A stretch of 64,000 nt of DNA from Amycolatopsis sp. WQ 127309 (GTDB lineage: Bacteria > Actinomycetota > Actinomycetes > Mycobacteriales > Pseudonocardiaceae). The notes under the pieces are model-generated. The model was not told the origin of the DNA. It did not search any database and saw only the letters and a list, made by a program, of their open reading frames with translations. The stretch's first letter is position 1; each line of letters starts with the position of its first letter. Position numbers and translations under genes: made by a program. The stretch covers positions 2,852,001 to 2,916,000 of the forward strand of contig NZ_CP095481.1 in the NCBI RefSeq assembly GCF_023023025.1, written 5' to 3'. This document shows positions 49,168 through 57,675 of this stretch, piece by piece.

Positions 49168-49655
49168 GCACCGAGACCTACCGGCTCGCGGCCGAAACCG
49201 GCGATGCCGACTTGGCGATGACGGCGTTCGCCCCGGACGCGGTGCTGCACTCACCGCTGACTTCGCGGGTGCGTTTCACCGGGCACGCGGAGCTGCGAGC
49301 GCTGATCGAGGTGGCGTACACCCACCTGACGGAGATCCGCTTCCACACGGACGTGGGCGACGACCGGACCCGCGTGGTCGTCTACACCGCACGCATCGGC
49401 GGCGAGCCGATCGAGGAAGCGGCGTTGCTGCGGTTGAACTCCGCCGGGTTGATCGAAGAGGTGACGTTGTTCGTGCGGACGTTGCCGGGGCTGGTGGCGT
49501 TGATGGACCGGTTCGGCCCGGACATCGCCCGGCGCAACGGCCGCCGGTGGGCCGCGCGGGTGCTGAGCGTGCTGACGAAGCCGTTGCTGGCGATGGTGAA
49601 GTCGGGGGACCGGTACGCGGTCCCGCTGGTCAGTCCGCCAGTCCGGCCGTCGTGA
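49164..49655 (+). CDS. SnoaL-like (NTF2-fold) protein
   Basis: A 163-residue protein: ETYRLAAETGDADLAMTAFAPDAVLHSPLTSRVRFTGHAELRALIEVAY is the SnoaL-like/NTF2 N-terminal half, and EEAALLRLNSAGLIEEVTLFVR the typical C-terminal strand pair. Such folds serve as small-molecule binding or isomerase domains; no catalytic residue can be assigned. It is co-translated with the TetR gene, so it may act on the TetR ligand. Its C-terminal 26 bases overlap the convergent AfsR-like gene. Confidence 0.85.
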   Translation: MSTETYRLAAETGDADLAMTAFAPDAVLHSPLTSRVRFTGHAELRALIEVAYTHLTEIRFHTDVGDDRTRVVVYTARIGGEPIEEAALLRLNSAGLIEEVTLFVRTLPGLVALMDRFGPDIARRNGRRWAARVLSVLTKPLLAMVKSGDRYAVPLVSPPVRPS

Positions 49656-52600
49656 GCGCCTTCTGCGCGCTCATCCCCAGTCCGACGCCGTAAGCCCGCT
49701 CGAAACCCGCCGCTCCCAACGACTCCCGCACCCGGGCCCGGACGGCCGAGGCGTCCGGGTCGCCGCTGATCGCCGTGCCGCGGACCGCCGCCGCGGCGCC
49801 CAGCAGCACCGCCGCCTGGTCCGGGTGGGTCGCCGCGCCGGCCAGGCCCTCCAGCGCGAACGCCACGACGTCGCCCGCGTGCCAGTGCCGGCCCAGCAGC
49901 AGCGCCTTCCGGTGCGACTCGGCCGCGTCGGAAACCCGGCCCTCCGTCAGCGCCAGCCAGCCCAGCGAGATCAACGCGCGCGCGTGGGCCGTCTCCGCCG
50001 CGAACGACCCGCCGTCGCACTCCGCCAGGGCGCGTTCGCAGAAGGCACGCGCCGTGGGCAGGTCGCCGGCCAGCCGGGACAGGTCGGCCAGACCGACGTA
50101 GGCCGCCGCCCGGGACTCCGGCATGCCCGAGCGGCGGGCGGTCGACGCGGCCAGCTCGTAGTCCGCTTTCGCGCCGTCGTGGTCGCCCTGCAGCACCCGG
50201 GTCCAGGCGCGGCGCGTGATCAGGTCCGCGACATCGTCCGTCGCGCCCAGTTCGTGCATCAGGGCCAGCGACTCGTCCATCTTCACCAGCGCCTCGGCGT
50301 GCTCGCCCCGCCAGCTCAGCAGCTGGGAAAGGTGATCCAGCGCCATCGACAGGCCCCACCGCTCGCCCAGCGCCCGGAACTGCACGGCGCCTTCGCGCAG
50401 GCCCTCCTCGGCCTGGCGGAGGTCGCCGGTCATCATCGACCGCAGGCCGAGCCCGGTCGGCACCAGCGCCCAGCTCCACGCGTCGCCGTGCGCCAGCATC
50501 GCCTCGCCGCGCCCGTACAGCTCCGCGTCGTCGGCGGGCGGTCCGACCACCACCGCCAGCACCATGATCAGCATCGGGTGCCGCGGCATCCACATCGAGT
50601 CCCGGGCGTACCGCTGCGCCATCGGCACGTGCGGCGCGAGCGCCTCTTCGTTCGGCATGCCGGCCAGCGCGGTGAGCAGGCAGAGCAGGAACTCCTCGAG
50701 GTACTCCGCCCGCACCTCCGGCCCGCAGCGCTTGACGACCTCCAGCGACACCACCGCGCCCTCGAACCGCCGGCCGCGCATCCACCAGTACATCGCCAGC
50801 GGCGTGACCATGCGCAACGCGATCACGACGTCCGCCTCGGCCGCCCAGCGCAGGGCCGCGAGGATGTTGTCGTAGTCGGCGTCGATGCGGGCCAGCCACT
50901 CCAGCTGCGCCGCCGTCCGCAGCATCGGGTCGGCTTCCTCGGCGAACCGCAGGAAGTACTCGGCGTGCGCGCGGTGCAGGGCGTCCGTCTCGCCCGCTTC
51001 GCCGAGCTTCCCGGCGCAGAACGCGCGGATCGTCTCCAGCATCCGGAACCGCCCGCCGACGGCCTCGACCAGCGACTTGTCGGCCAGCTCCGGCAGCAGG
51101 TCGACGTCCGCACCGCACACCTCGGCGGCCGCGGCGACGGTCGCGCCGCCGGGGAACACCGTCAGCCGCCGCGCGAGCTCCCGCTCCTCGTCGCCGAGCA
51201 GGTCCCAGCTCCATTCGACGACGCCGCGCAGCGACCGGTGCCGCTGCTCGGCTGTCCGGCTACCGCGTGCGAGCAGCCGGAACCGGTCGTCGAGCCGGGC
51301 CGCGATCTCGCCGGGCGGCAGCAGCCGGACGCGGGCCGCGGCCAGCTCCAGGGCCAGCGGCAGGCCGTCGAGGGCGGCGCAGATGTGCTGGACGTCGCCG
51401 ATCGTCGACTCGTCGACGGCGAACGCGGGATCGCTCGCGGCCGCGCGGTCGGCGAACAGCCGGATCGCCGCGAACTCGCCCGCCCGCGCGGCGGACGTCC
51501 CGGGCGGCGGCACGGCCAGGCGTGGCACCGGCGCCAGCTGCTCGCCGGTGATGCCGAGCGGCTCGCGGCTGGTGGCCAGCACCCGCAGCCCGGGGCACGC
51601 GCCGAGCAGCCGCCCGGCCAGCCGGGCCGCGACGTCGACGACGTGCTCGCAGTTGTCGAGCACCAGCAGCGTCGTGCGGTCGCGCAACGCCGCGATCAGC
51701 CGGTCGGCGGGGTCCTGCGCCTCGCGCTGCCGGAGCGGGGTGTCCCGCAGGCCCAGCGCGGTCAGCACCGCGCCGGCGACGTCCGCGGGCCCGTGCGGCG
51801 CCAGCTCGGCGAAGGCGACCGGGCCCGTCTCGGTCGCCGCGACCTCGACGGCCAGGCGTGTCTTGCCGGTGCCGCCGGGCCCGGTGAGCGTCACGAGCCG
51901 GGCGCGCGCCAGCAGCTCCGAGACCTGCCGCAGCTCGTCGTCACGGCCGACGAAGGAGGTCAGCTGCGCGGGCAGCGCCGAGATCGCCGGCTTCTCGGTT
52001 TCGCCGCGAAGCACCGCGAGGTGCGCTTCGGCGAGTTCCGCGCCGGGGTCGGCGCCCAGCTCGTCGGCCAGGGTGCGGCGGGCGTCCTCGAACGCGGCGA
52101 GCGCGTCGGCGGACCGGCCCGCGGCGTGCAGCGCCCGGACGAGCTGCGCGCGCGGCCGTTCCCGCAGCGGCCGCTCGGCGACGGTCTCGCGCAGGCCGGC
52201 GAGGACGTCTTCGGCCTGGCCCATGGCCAGCCGGGCCTCGACGTGGTCGTCGGCCGCCTCGGCCCGCAGCTCGTCGAGCCGGGCGGCCTGGGCGGCGGCG
52301 AACGGCGCGTCCGCCAGGTCGCTGAACGCGGGCCCGCGCCACAGCGCCAGGGCCTCGCCCAGGACGTCCGCGGCGGGCGAGCCGGCCTTCAGCAGCGCGC
52401 GCCCTTCGCGCGCGAGACGCTCGAAGCGGTGGACGTCCACTTCGTCCGGTTCGACGACCAGGCGGTAGCCCGCGGCGGTGAACTCGACCGGCGCCAGGTC
52501 CTTCAACGCCGTCCGCAGCCGTGACACCTGGGACTGGAGGGCGTTGGCCGCGCCGTCCGGCGGCTCCTCGCCGTACACGCCGTCGATCAGCCGCTCGGCC

Positions 52601-52725
52601 GGGACGAAGCGCCCGGCGTCGAGGGCGAGCAGGGCCAGCAGCGTGCGCGAGCGCGGACCGCCCACCGCCGCTGGTGCGCCGTCCGGGTGCCACGCGGTGA
52701 CGGCCCCCAGGACCCCGAATCGCAT
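49630..52725 (-). CDS. AfsR/SARP-type BTAD and NB-ARC ATPase regulator
   Basis: A 1031-residue regulator. An OmpR-like winged helix (MRFGVLGAVTAWHPDGAPAAVGGPRSRTLLALLAL) and bacterial transcriptional activation domain (about 95-245) are followed by an NB-ARC ATPase with Walker A LTGPGGTGKTRLA (about residue 290) and LLVLDNCEHVVDVAARL. A long TPR-like C-terminal region (about 560-1031) ends the protein. Such proteins activate secondary-metabolite or development genes. ATG 52725 was chosen because the preceding residues are not family-like. It lies head-to-head with the sugar operon at 52853, which it might control (inferred). Confidence 0.92.
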   Translation of the reverse strand: MRFGVLGAVTAWHPDGAPAAVGGPRSRTLLALLALDAGRFVPAERLIDGVYGEEPPDGAANALQSQVSRLRTALKDLAPVEFTAAGYRLVVEPDEVDVHRFERLAREGRALLKAGSPAADVLGEALALWRGPAFSDLADAPFAAAQAARLDELRAEAADDHVEARLAMGQAEDVLAGLRETVAERPLRERPRAQLVRALHAAGRSADALAAFEDARRTLADELGADPGAELAEAHLAVLRGETEKPAISALPAQLTSFVGRDDELRQVSELLARARLVTLTGPGGTGKTRLAVEVAATETGPVAFAELAPHGPADVAGAVLTALGLRDTPLRQREAQDPADRLIAALRDRTTLLVLDNCEHVVDVAARLAGRLLGACPGLRVLATSREPLGITGEQLAPVPRLAVPPPGTSAARAGEFAAIRLFADRAAASDPAFAVDESTIGDVQHICAALDGLPLALELAAARVRLLPPGEIAARLDDRFRLLARGSRTAEQRHRSLRGVVEWSWDLLGDEERELARRLTVFPGGATVAAAAEVCGADVDLLPELADKSLVEAVGGRFRMLETIRAFCAGKLGEAGETDALHRAHAEYFLRFAEEADPMLRTAAQLEWLARIDADYDNILAALRWAAEADVVIALRMVTPLAMYWWMRGRRFEGAVVSLEVVKRCGPEVRAEYLEEFLLCLLTALAGMPNEEALAPHVPMAQRYARDSMWMPRHPMLIMVLAVVVGPPADDAELYGRGEAMLAHGDAWSWALVPTGLGLRSMMTGDLRQAEEGLREGAVQFRALGERWGLSMALDHLSQLLSWRGEHAEALVKMDESLALMHELGATDDVADLITRRAWTRVLQGDHDGAKADYELAASTARRSGMPESRAAAYVGLADLSRLAGDLPTARAFCERALAECDGGSFAAETAHARALISLGWLALTEGRVSDAAESHRKALLLGRHWHAGDVVAFALEGLAGAATHPDQAAVLLGAAAAVRGTAISGDPDASAVRARVRESLGAAGFERAYGVGLGMSAQKALTTAGLAD

Positions 52726-52852
52726 GCGCCCAGCGTAGGGCGTGGTCAGGCGCATGGTGGGGATCACTCGAAAGTGGGGTTCGGCGTGGGCCTGTGAATC
52801 AGCTGAGCGTACGTATATACACTTCGCCGGGTCCCCACGCAATGGGAGAGGT

Positions 52853-53986
52853 ATGTCGCCCGACAGCATTGCCCTAGGTCAGCCGACCGTCGGCGAGGAA
52901 GAGCTCGCCGCCGTCGCCGAAGTCTTCCGCTCCGGCTGGCTGGCCGGGGCCGGTCCCGCGTGCCGCCGTTTCGAGGAACGGTTCGCGCAGGTCACCGGCA
53001 CCGCGCACGCGCTGACCACCGCGAACTGCGGATCGGCGCTCTTCCTCGGTCTCAAGGTGCTCGGCGTCCAGCCGGGCGACGAGGTGATCGTCGGCGACTA
53101 CACCTTCCCGGCGACCGGCCACGCCGTCGTCCAGGCCGGCGCGAAGCCGGTCTTCGCCGACATCCGCCCGGACGTCTTCAGCGCCGACCCGGCGCACGTC
53201 GAAACCCTGATCACCCCGCGCACCGTCGGCATCCTCGCCGTCGACGTCGCGGGCCAGCCGGGCGACTTCGACGAGTACCGCGCGCTCGCCGACGAGCACG
53301 GCCTCTGGCTGTTCGAGGACGCCGCGTGCGCCGCCGGCGCGACGTACAAGACGCGCCCGGCCGGCAGCCTCGCCGACCTGGCCGCGTTCTCCTTCCACGG
53401 CCGCAAGGGCATCACGGCCGGCGAGGGCGGCGCGCTGGTCTCGGACCGCGAAGACCTCATCGCGCACGCCCGCAAGCTCCACACGTACGGCATCGAACCG
53501 GCGATCAGCCGCGAAGGCTCCACCACGCTGCCGATCCCGGAGTTCCACGAGCTCGGCTACAACTTCCGCATGTCGGACGTCCAGGCCGCGATCATGAACG
53601 TCCAGCTCGACCGCCTGCCCGACCTCCTCGCCGCCCGCCGCTCGGTCGCGAAGCGCTACCACGAGGCCTTCGACGACGTCGACGCGCTGACCGTCCCCGT
53701 CGAGCTGCCCGACCGCGAGCACCCGTGGCAGGCCTACCTGCTCACGGTCGCGCCGGAGGTCAGCCGCGACCAGCTGGCCCTGCGCATCCGCGAGCAGGGC
53801 GTCCAGTGCAACTTCGGCACCTACGCTTCCCACCTCCAGCCGATCTACGGCCCCCAGACCCCGCTGCCCGTGTCGGCCGACGCGTTCGCGCGTCAGCTCG
53901 CCATCCCCATGCACGCCAACCTGACGGACGCCGAAGTGGCGCGCGTCGGCGAGGTCGTGCGCGCCGCCGTGCAGTCCCTGTCCTGA
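52853..53986 (+). CDS. DegT/DnrJ/EryC1 sugar aminotransferase
   Basis: A 377-residue PLP enzyme that aminates a keto-sugar nucleotide. Features are LTTANCGSALFLGLKVL (PLP phosphate), EDAACAAGATYKTRPAGSLADLAAFSFHGRKGITAGEGGAL with the PLP Lys in GRKG (about residue 185), and YNFRMSDVQAAIMNVQLDRLPDLLAAR. A GGGAGAGG Shine-Dalgarno supports ATG 52853. It is the first gene of an operon with an epimerase, GT4 glycosyltransferase and acyltransferase. An AT-rich TATATA near 52816 may be part of its promoter. Confidence 0.93.
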   Translation: MSPDSIALGQPTVGEEELAAVAEVFRSGWLAGAGPACRRFEERFAQVTGTAHALTTANCGSALFLGLKVLGVQPGDEVIVGDYTFPATGHAVVQAGAKPVFADIRPDVFSADPAHVETLITPRTVGILAVDVAGQPGDFDEYRALADEHGLWLFEDAACAAGATYKTRPAGSLADLAAFSFHGRKGITAGEGGALVSDREDLIAHARKLHTYGIEPAISREGSTTLPIPEFHELGYNFRMSDVQAAIMNVQLDRLPDLLAARRSVAKRYHEAFDDVDALTVPVELPDREHPWQAYLLTVAPEVSRDQLALRIREQGVQCNFGTYASHLQPIYGPQTPLPVSADAFARQLAIPMHANLTDAEVARVGEVVRAAVQSLS

Positions 53987-54009
53987 AGCCACCGACCGAG
54001 GAGAATTTG

Positions 54010-55008
54010 GTGTCCGACAAGAAGGTCGTGTCTTCTGGGGCCGAGCCCCAGGCCCCGGCCGGGGGGCGAGCCCCCCTGGACCCCCCGAAAACGGTTTTGT
54101 TCACGGGGGCCGGTGGGTTCATCGCCGCACACGTAATCCCCTTGCTCATCGAGGGCGGCTACACCGTCCGCATCTTCGACAACATGACCCGCGGCGACCG
54201 CGCGCGCGTCAACGAGTTCGTCGCCACCGGCAAGGTCGAGCTGGTCGAGAAGGACGTCCGCTACGGCGGCGCGGTGCGCGAGGCCATGCGTGGCTGCACC
54301 CACGTCATCCACTTCGCCACGGTCTCGATCAACAAGTCGATCGCCGACCCGCACGAGTCGTTCGACATCAACATGACCGGCAACCACAACGTGTTCGCCG
54401 CGGCCGCCGACGAAGGCGTCGAGCGCCTGGTGTTCGCGTCGACGGCGTCGGTCTACGGCGAGCCGAAGCGGCTGCCGATGCACGAGGACGACGAGCTCAA
54501 GCCGCTCACGCCGTACTGCATCTCGAAGCGCGCCGGCGAGGACATGCTCGGCTTCTACGAGCGCCAGAAGGGCCTGTCCTGGAACGCGTTGCGCTTCTTC
54601 AACGTGTACGGCCCCGGCCAGAAGATCGAGGCGTACTACACCTCGGTGATCAACCACTTCATCCAGCGCCTGCGCGCCGGCCAGCCGCCGATCATCGACG
54701 GCCGCGGCGACCAGTCGATGGACTTCGTGCACGTCACCGACCTGGCGCGGGCCGTCGTCGCCGCGCTGGAGTCCGAGCAGGCGAACCTGCCGATCAACAT
54801 CGGCACCGGCATCGACACCTCGATCGCGGCGCTGGCCAAGATCCTGATCGAGGCCGTCGGCGTCGACGTCGAGCCGCTGTTCAACGAGCGTGACGTGCTG
54901 GTTTCGCGGCGCGCCGCCGACATCACCCGCGCCCGCGACGTGCTCGGCTGGGAGCCGCGGATCACTGTCGAAGAAGGCATGCGACAGCTGGTCAAGGACT
55001 CCGAGTGA
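54010..55008 (+). CDS. NAD-dependent nucleotide-sugar epimerase/dehydratase with N-terminal insertion
   Basis: A 332-residue extended SDR. The Rossmann motif TGAGGFIA is at residues 32-39, YCISKRAGEDM carries the active-site Tyr-x-x-x-Lys (about 167-171), and FNVYGPGQK and the C-terminal DITRARDVLGWEP are typical. It converts an NDP-sugar, substrate unknown. Residues 8-26 (SSGAEPQAPAGGRAPLDPP) look like a palindromic element read through in frame before KTVLFTGAGG. The Shine-Dalgarno CGAGGAGA precedes GTG 54010. Its stop overlaps the GT4 start. Confidence 0.92.
   Translation: MSDKKVVSSGAEPQAPAGGRAPLDPPKTVLFTGAGGFIAAHVIPLLIEGGYTVRIFDNMTRGDRARVNEFVATGKVELVEKDVRYGGAVREAMRGCTHVIHFATVSINKSIADPHESFDINMTGNHNVFAAAADEGVERLVFASTASVYGEPKRLPMHEDDELKPLTPYCISKRAGEDMLGFYERQKGLSWNALRFFNVYGPGQKIEAYYTSVINHFIQRLRAGQPPIIDGRGDQSMDFVHVTDLARAVVAALESEQANLPINIGTGIDTSIAALAKILIEAVGVDVEPLFNERDVLVSRRAADITRARDVLGWEPRITVEEGMRQLVKDSE
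54031..54087. repeat. Palindrome-rich element inserted in the epimerase coding region
   Basis: A 57-base in-frame block encodes 19 extra residues. It contains nested palindromes: CTGGGGC-cga-GCCCCAG (54035-54051), CCCCGGCCGGGG (54053-54064) and GGGGGGC-ga-GCCCCCC (54061-54076). Such REP-like GC hairpins are usually intergenic. A similar GC-palindrome patch lies near 14405-14430. Confidence 0.7.
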
Positions 55009-56237
55009 GTACCGCCGCGGGCCCTGCCCGAGGACGTGCGATGCGCATCGCGGTGGTCAACAACTTCTTCCCGCCCCGGGTGGGCGGGAGCGCGCACATG
55101 TCGGCCTCGCTCGCGGCGCAGTTCGTCGAGGAGGGCCACCAGGTCCTGGCGATCACGGCCGCCTACGCCGACGCCCCGGCCGAGGAGGAGCGCGACGGCT
55201 ACCGCGTCGTGCGCCTCCCGGCGACGAAGATGCCGCAGGTCGGCCTGTCGATCGACTTCGACATGAGCTTCGCGTCGGTGCGGCCGGGCAACTGGCGGCG
55301 GCTGTGGAAGCTGCTCGACGAGTTCAAGCCGGACGCGATCCACCTGCACGGCCAGTTCTTCGACCTGTCGTGGCTGGCCGGGATCTACGCGCGGCGGCGG
55401 CACATCCCGGTGCTGCTGACCATCCACACCCTGCTGATCAGCGACAACAAGCTGTACGGCGGTGTGTTCCGGGTGCTCGACGCGGTGCTCGTGCGGCCGA
55501 TCCTGCGCTACATCCGGCCGCGGTACGTCATCCTCGACAAGCTCGGCGTCGACTACTGCGTCGAGCGCTACGGCACCAGCGACGCGAACTCCGAGTACTT
55601 CCCGATCGCGGTCGACACCGGCCACTTCGCGAAGCCGGTGACGAAGGACGTCCGCGCGGAGCACGAAATCGGCGACGCGCCGCTGATCGTTTCGCTCGGG
55701 CACGTCATCCCGCTGCGCAACCGGCTGCCGCTCATCGAGGCCTTGCCGTCCATTTTGGACAGACACCCCGGCGTGCGGGTGGTCGTCGTCGGCCGCGTCT
55801 ACCACGACGCGTTCCTGAAGCGGGCCGCCGAACTGGGCGTCTCCGAGGCGCTGGTCGTCACCGGCGCGGTGCCGAAGGAGGACGTCCCGGCGTACTTCGC
55901 GGCGGCGGACATCGTGACGCACGACCTCAACGGCGGCTGCGGCACGGCGTCGCTGGAGGCGATGCTGTCCGGCACCGCGACGATCGCGTCGGTCACCGAG
56001 GACAACTACCCGGGCATCGAGCTGCGCAACGGCGAGAACGTGCTGCTGGTGCGCCCGGACGACGCCGAAGCCGTGGCCTCGACGGTGATCGAGCTGCTCG
56101 ACGACCCCGAGCGGCGCGCGCAGATCGCGCAGCGGGCGAGCGAGATGGTGCGGTCGAACTTCGGCCTCGACGTCGTCGCCGAGGAGCACCTGCGGACCTT
56201 CGAGAAACTGGTGTCGGACGCCCATGTTCTTCGATGA
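55005..56237 (+). CDS. Family 4 glycosyltransferase
   Basis: A 410-residue GT-B enzyme. The N-terminal half begins MRIAVVNNFFPPRVGGSAHMSASLAAQFVEEGHQV (from ATG 55041). The C-terminal half holds LIVSLGHVIPLRNRLPLIEALPSIL, then GAVPKEDVPAYFAAADIVTHD and GTASLEAMLSGTATIAS, where the E-x(7)-E-type motif contacts the sugar-nucleotide. It transfers a sugar to an unknown acceptor, probably a lipid-linked or surface glycan. Start options are GTG 55005 (overlaps the upstream stop, GTGA) and ATG 55041. One GTCCA-N3-TGGAC motif lies at 55748. Confidence 0.92.
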   Translation: MSTAAGPARGRAMRIAVVNNFFPPRVGGSAHMSASLAAQFVEEGHQVLAITAAYADAPAEEERDGYRVVRLPATKMPQVGLSIDFDMSFASVRPGNWRRLWKLLDEFKPDAIHLHGQFFDLSWLAGIYARRRHIPVLLTIHTLLISDNKLYGGVFRVLDAVLVRPILRYIRPRYVILDKLGVDYCVERYGTSDANSEYFPIAVDTGHFAKPVTKDVRAEHEIGDAPLIVSLGHVIPLRNRLPLIEALPSILDRHPGVRVVVVGRVYHDAFLKRAAELGVSEALVVTGAVPKEDVPAYFAAADIVTHDLNGGCGTASLEAMLSGTATIASVTEDNYPGIELRNGENVLLVRPDDAEAVASTVIELLDDPERRAQIAQRASEMVRSNFGLDVVAEEHLRTFEKLVSDAHVLR

Positions 56238-56853
56238 CGAGCGCAGCCACCGGCTGCGCCCGCAGATCCTGACCGAGCTCGTCTCGCAGTACATGAACGA
56301 CGCCGAGCGGGCGCAGTTCTACGGGCTGCCTTCGACGTGCCGCGTGCGCGAGCGCGTCAAGATCATCAGCCCCGAGAACCTCAAGATGGGCGACCACTGC
56401 TGGGTCGGCGAAGGAGCGGCGCTCGACGCGAGCGGCGGCCTGGAGATCGGCGAGCACACCAGCATCGGGCTGAACACGCTGATCTTCACGCACTCCAGCT
56501 GGCTCGCGAACATGACGCTGCAGAACCATTCGGGCAGCGACCTGATCGAGCGCAAGCCGGTGAAGATCGGCAAGGGCTGTTTCATCGGCGGCCTGGTGGT
56601 CATCATGGCGGGCGTGACGATCGGCGACTTCGCCACGGTCCAGCCGAACTCGGTGGTGGCCAAGGACGTCCCGCCGCGCACGCTGGTCGCGGGCAACCCG
56701 GCCCGGGTCTTCCAGCGCTACGACGAGGAGTACATCCAGTCCGAAGTGGACCGTGTCCGGGCGGACAACGCCCGCCGCCGCGAGATCGCGGAGTCACACG
56801 GGCAGAACACTTCGGGCTGGGGAGCCCCATCGGGCGACTACTCGGAGCAGTAG
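56224..56853 (+). CDS. Hexapeptide-repeat acyltransferase
   Basis: A 209-residue left-handed beta-helix protein: VKIISPENLKMGDHCWVGEGAALDASGGLEIGEHTSIGLNTLIFTHSSW, then KPVKIGKGCFIGGLVVIMAGVTIGDFATVQPNSVVAKDVPPRTLVAGNPARVF. The [LIV]-G-x-x-x-x repeats and the NPA end are typical of sugar O- or N-acetyltransferases. It overlaps the GT4 gene by 14 bases, so it is part of the same operon. The acceptor sugar is likely the amino sugar made by the DegT enzyme (inferred). Confidence 0.92.
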   Translation: MFFDDERSHRLRPQILTELVSQYMNDAERAQFYGLPSTCRVRERVKIISPENLKMGDHCWVGEGAALDASGGLEIGEHTSIGLNTLIFTHSSWLANMTLQNHSGSDLIERKPVKIGKGCFIGGLVVIMAGVTIGDFATVQPNSVVAKDVPPRTLVAGNPARVFQRYDEEYIQSEVDRVRADNARRREIAESHGQNTSGWGAPSGDYSEQ

Positions 56854-56911
56854 CTTTCCGGCAGGCTGACGTGCGAAGATGACGTCCAGTAACTGCGGCG
56901 AGGAGAAGGCG

Positions 56912-57487
56912 ATGAGTGTCATGGAGTGGCCTCACCACCTCTTGTCCCTTGAAGACTGGATCGATCTGCCGGAAACCCCGGAGTACCAGGTCGAAGCGGT
57001 CGAAGGGGTTCTTGTCGTGGCGCCGCGTCCGATGCCATTCCACCAGCTTGCCCTTACCCGGCTGGGCTACTTGATCAACGAGCAGCTCCCGGATGAGTAC
57101 TGTGCGCTGAGCGAAGTCGAAGCAGTCATCGCCGAGGCACCGCTGACCGTCCGGGTGCCCGACGTGCTGGTGGCCCCGGCCGCCCTGGTGGCGACGAACC
57201 CGGCTCGGCTCGATGTCGCTGATGTGCAGCTGGTGATCGAAGTGCTGTCCGAGGGCACCAGGCGGACCGACCAGGTCACGAAGTTCTCCGAGTACGCGGA
57301 AGCCGGGATCGAGCACTACTGGATCGTCGACCTCGACCCGCCGATCAGCATGATCACCTATCGGCTGGTCGACGAGGACTACGAGAACTTCGGCGAACAG
57401 TCCGGCGTCGCCGAACTCGACTTCGGTGGCCATGCGTTGACCATCGACCTGAACGCACTCACCACCCGGCGCGCTCAGCGCCCTTGA
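56912..57487 (+). CDS. Uma2 family endonuclease-like protein (DUF820)
   Basis: A 191-residue protein of the Uma2 family, a PD-(D/E)xK-fold group. YQVEAVEGVLVVAPRPMPFHQLALTRL, VRVPDVLVAP, VQLVIEVLSEGTRRTDQVTKFSEYAEAGIEHYWIVD show the acidic catalytic PD...E-V-L-S...K pattern. Its biological role in actinomycetes is unresolved; Uma2 genes are often multicopy and mobile. AGGAGAAGG precedes ATG 56912. Codon use is less GC-biased than in the flanking sugar genes. It is followed by a terminator. Confidence 0.88.
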   Translation: MSVMEWPHHLLSLEDWIDLPETPEYQVEAVEGVLVVAPRPMPFHQLALTRLGYLINEQLPDEYCALSEVEAVIAEAPLTVRVPDVLVAPAALVATNPARLDVADVQLVIEVLSEGTRRTDQVTKFSEYAEAGIEHYWIVDLDPPISMITYRLVDEDYENFGEQSGVAELDFGGHALTIDLNALTTRRAQRP

Positions 57488-57516
57488 ACTTCGGTTGCTC
57501 CCTGAAGTGGATGACA

Positions 57517-57544
57517 GCGGCGCCGGCGTGGTCGCCGGCGCCGC
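57517..57544 (+). terminator. Terminator after the Uma2 gene
   Basis: GCGGCGCCGGCG (57517-57528) and CGCCGGCGCCGC (57533-57544) are perfect 12-base arms with loop TGGT, 30 bases after the stop. Confidence 0.75.
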
Positions 57545-57635
57545 CGTCGTGGAGCCGTCCGTACACGCTGTGACGCAGGTCAGCATGCATGCGGCGGCGA
57601 AGATTCCTCTACGAAGCGCACGGACGATAATCTAG

Positions 57636-57654
57636 CGCTCGGTCACCGAGCGCA
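57636..57654 (-). terminator. Palindrome after the secreted ECF-module gene
   Basis: GCGCTCGGT-C-ACCGAGCGC is a perfect 19-base palindrome 22 bases beyond the stop of the reverse-strand gene ending at 57676. A terminator role is likely; AT-rich GATAATCTA lies just beyond. Confidence 0.6.
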
Positions 57655-57675
57655 GGATATCGGTTACGCAACGTT

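Noticed and set aside
49825..52524. A long forward open frame (about 900 codons) opposite the AfsR-like regulator
   Set aside because: The reverse-strand gene has clear BTAD, NB-ARC and TPR features; the forward frame is Arg/Gln-rich with none.
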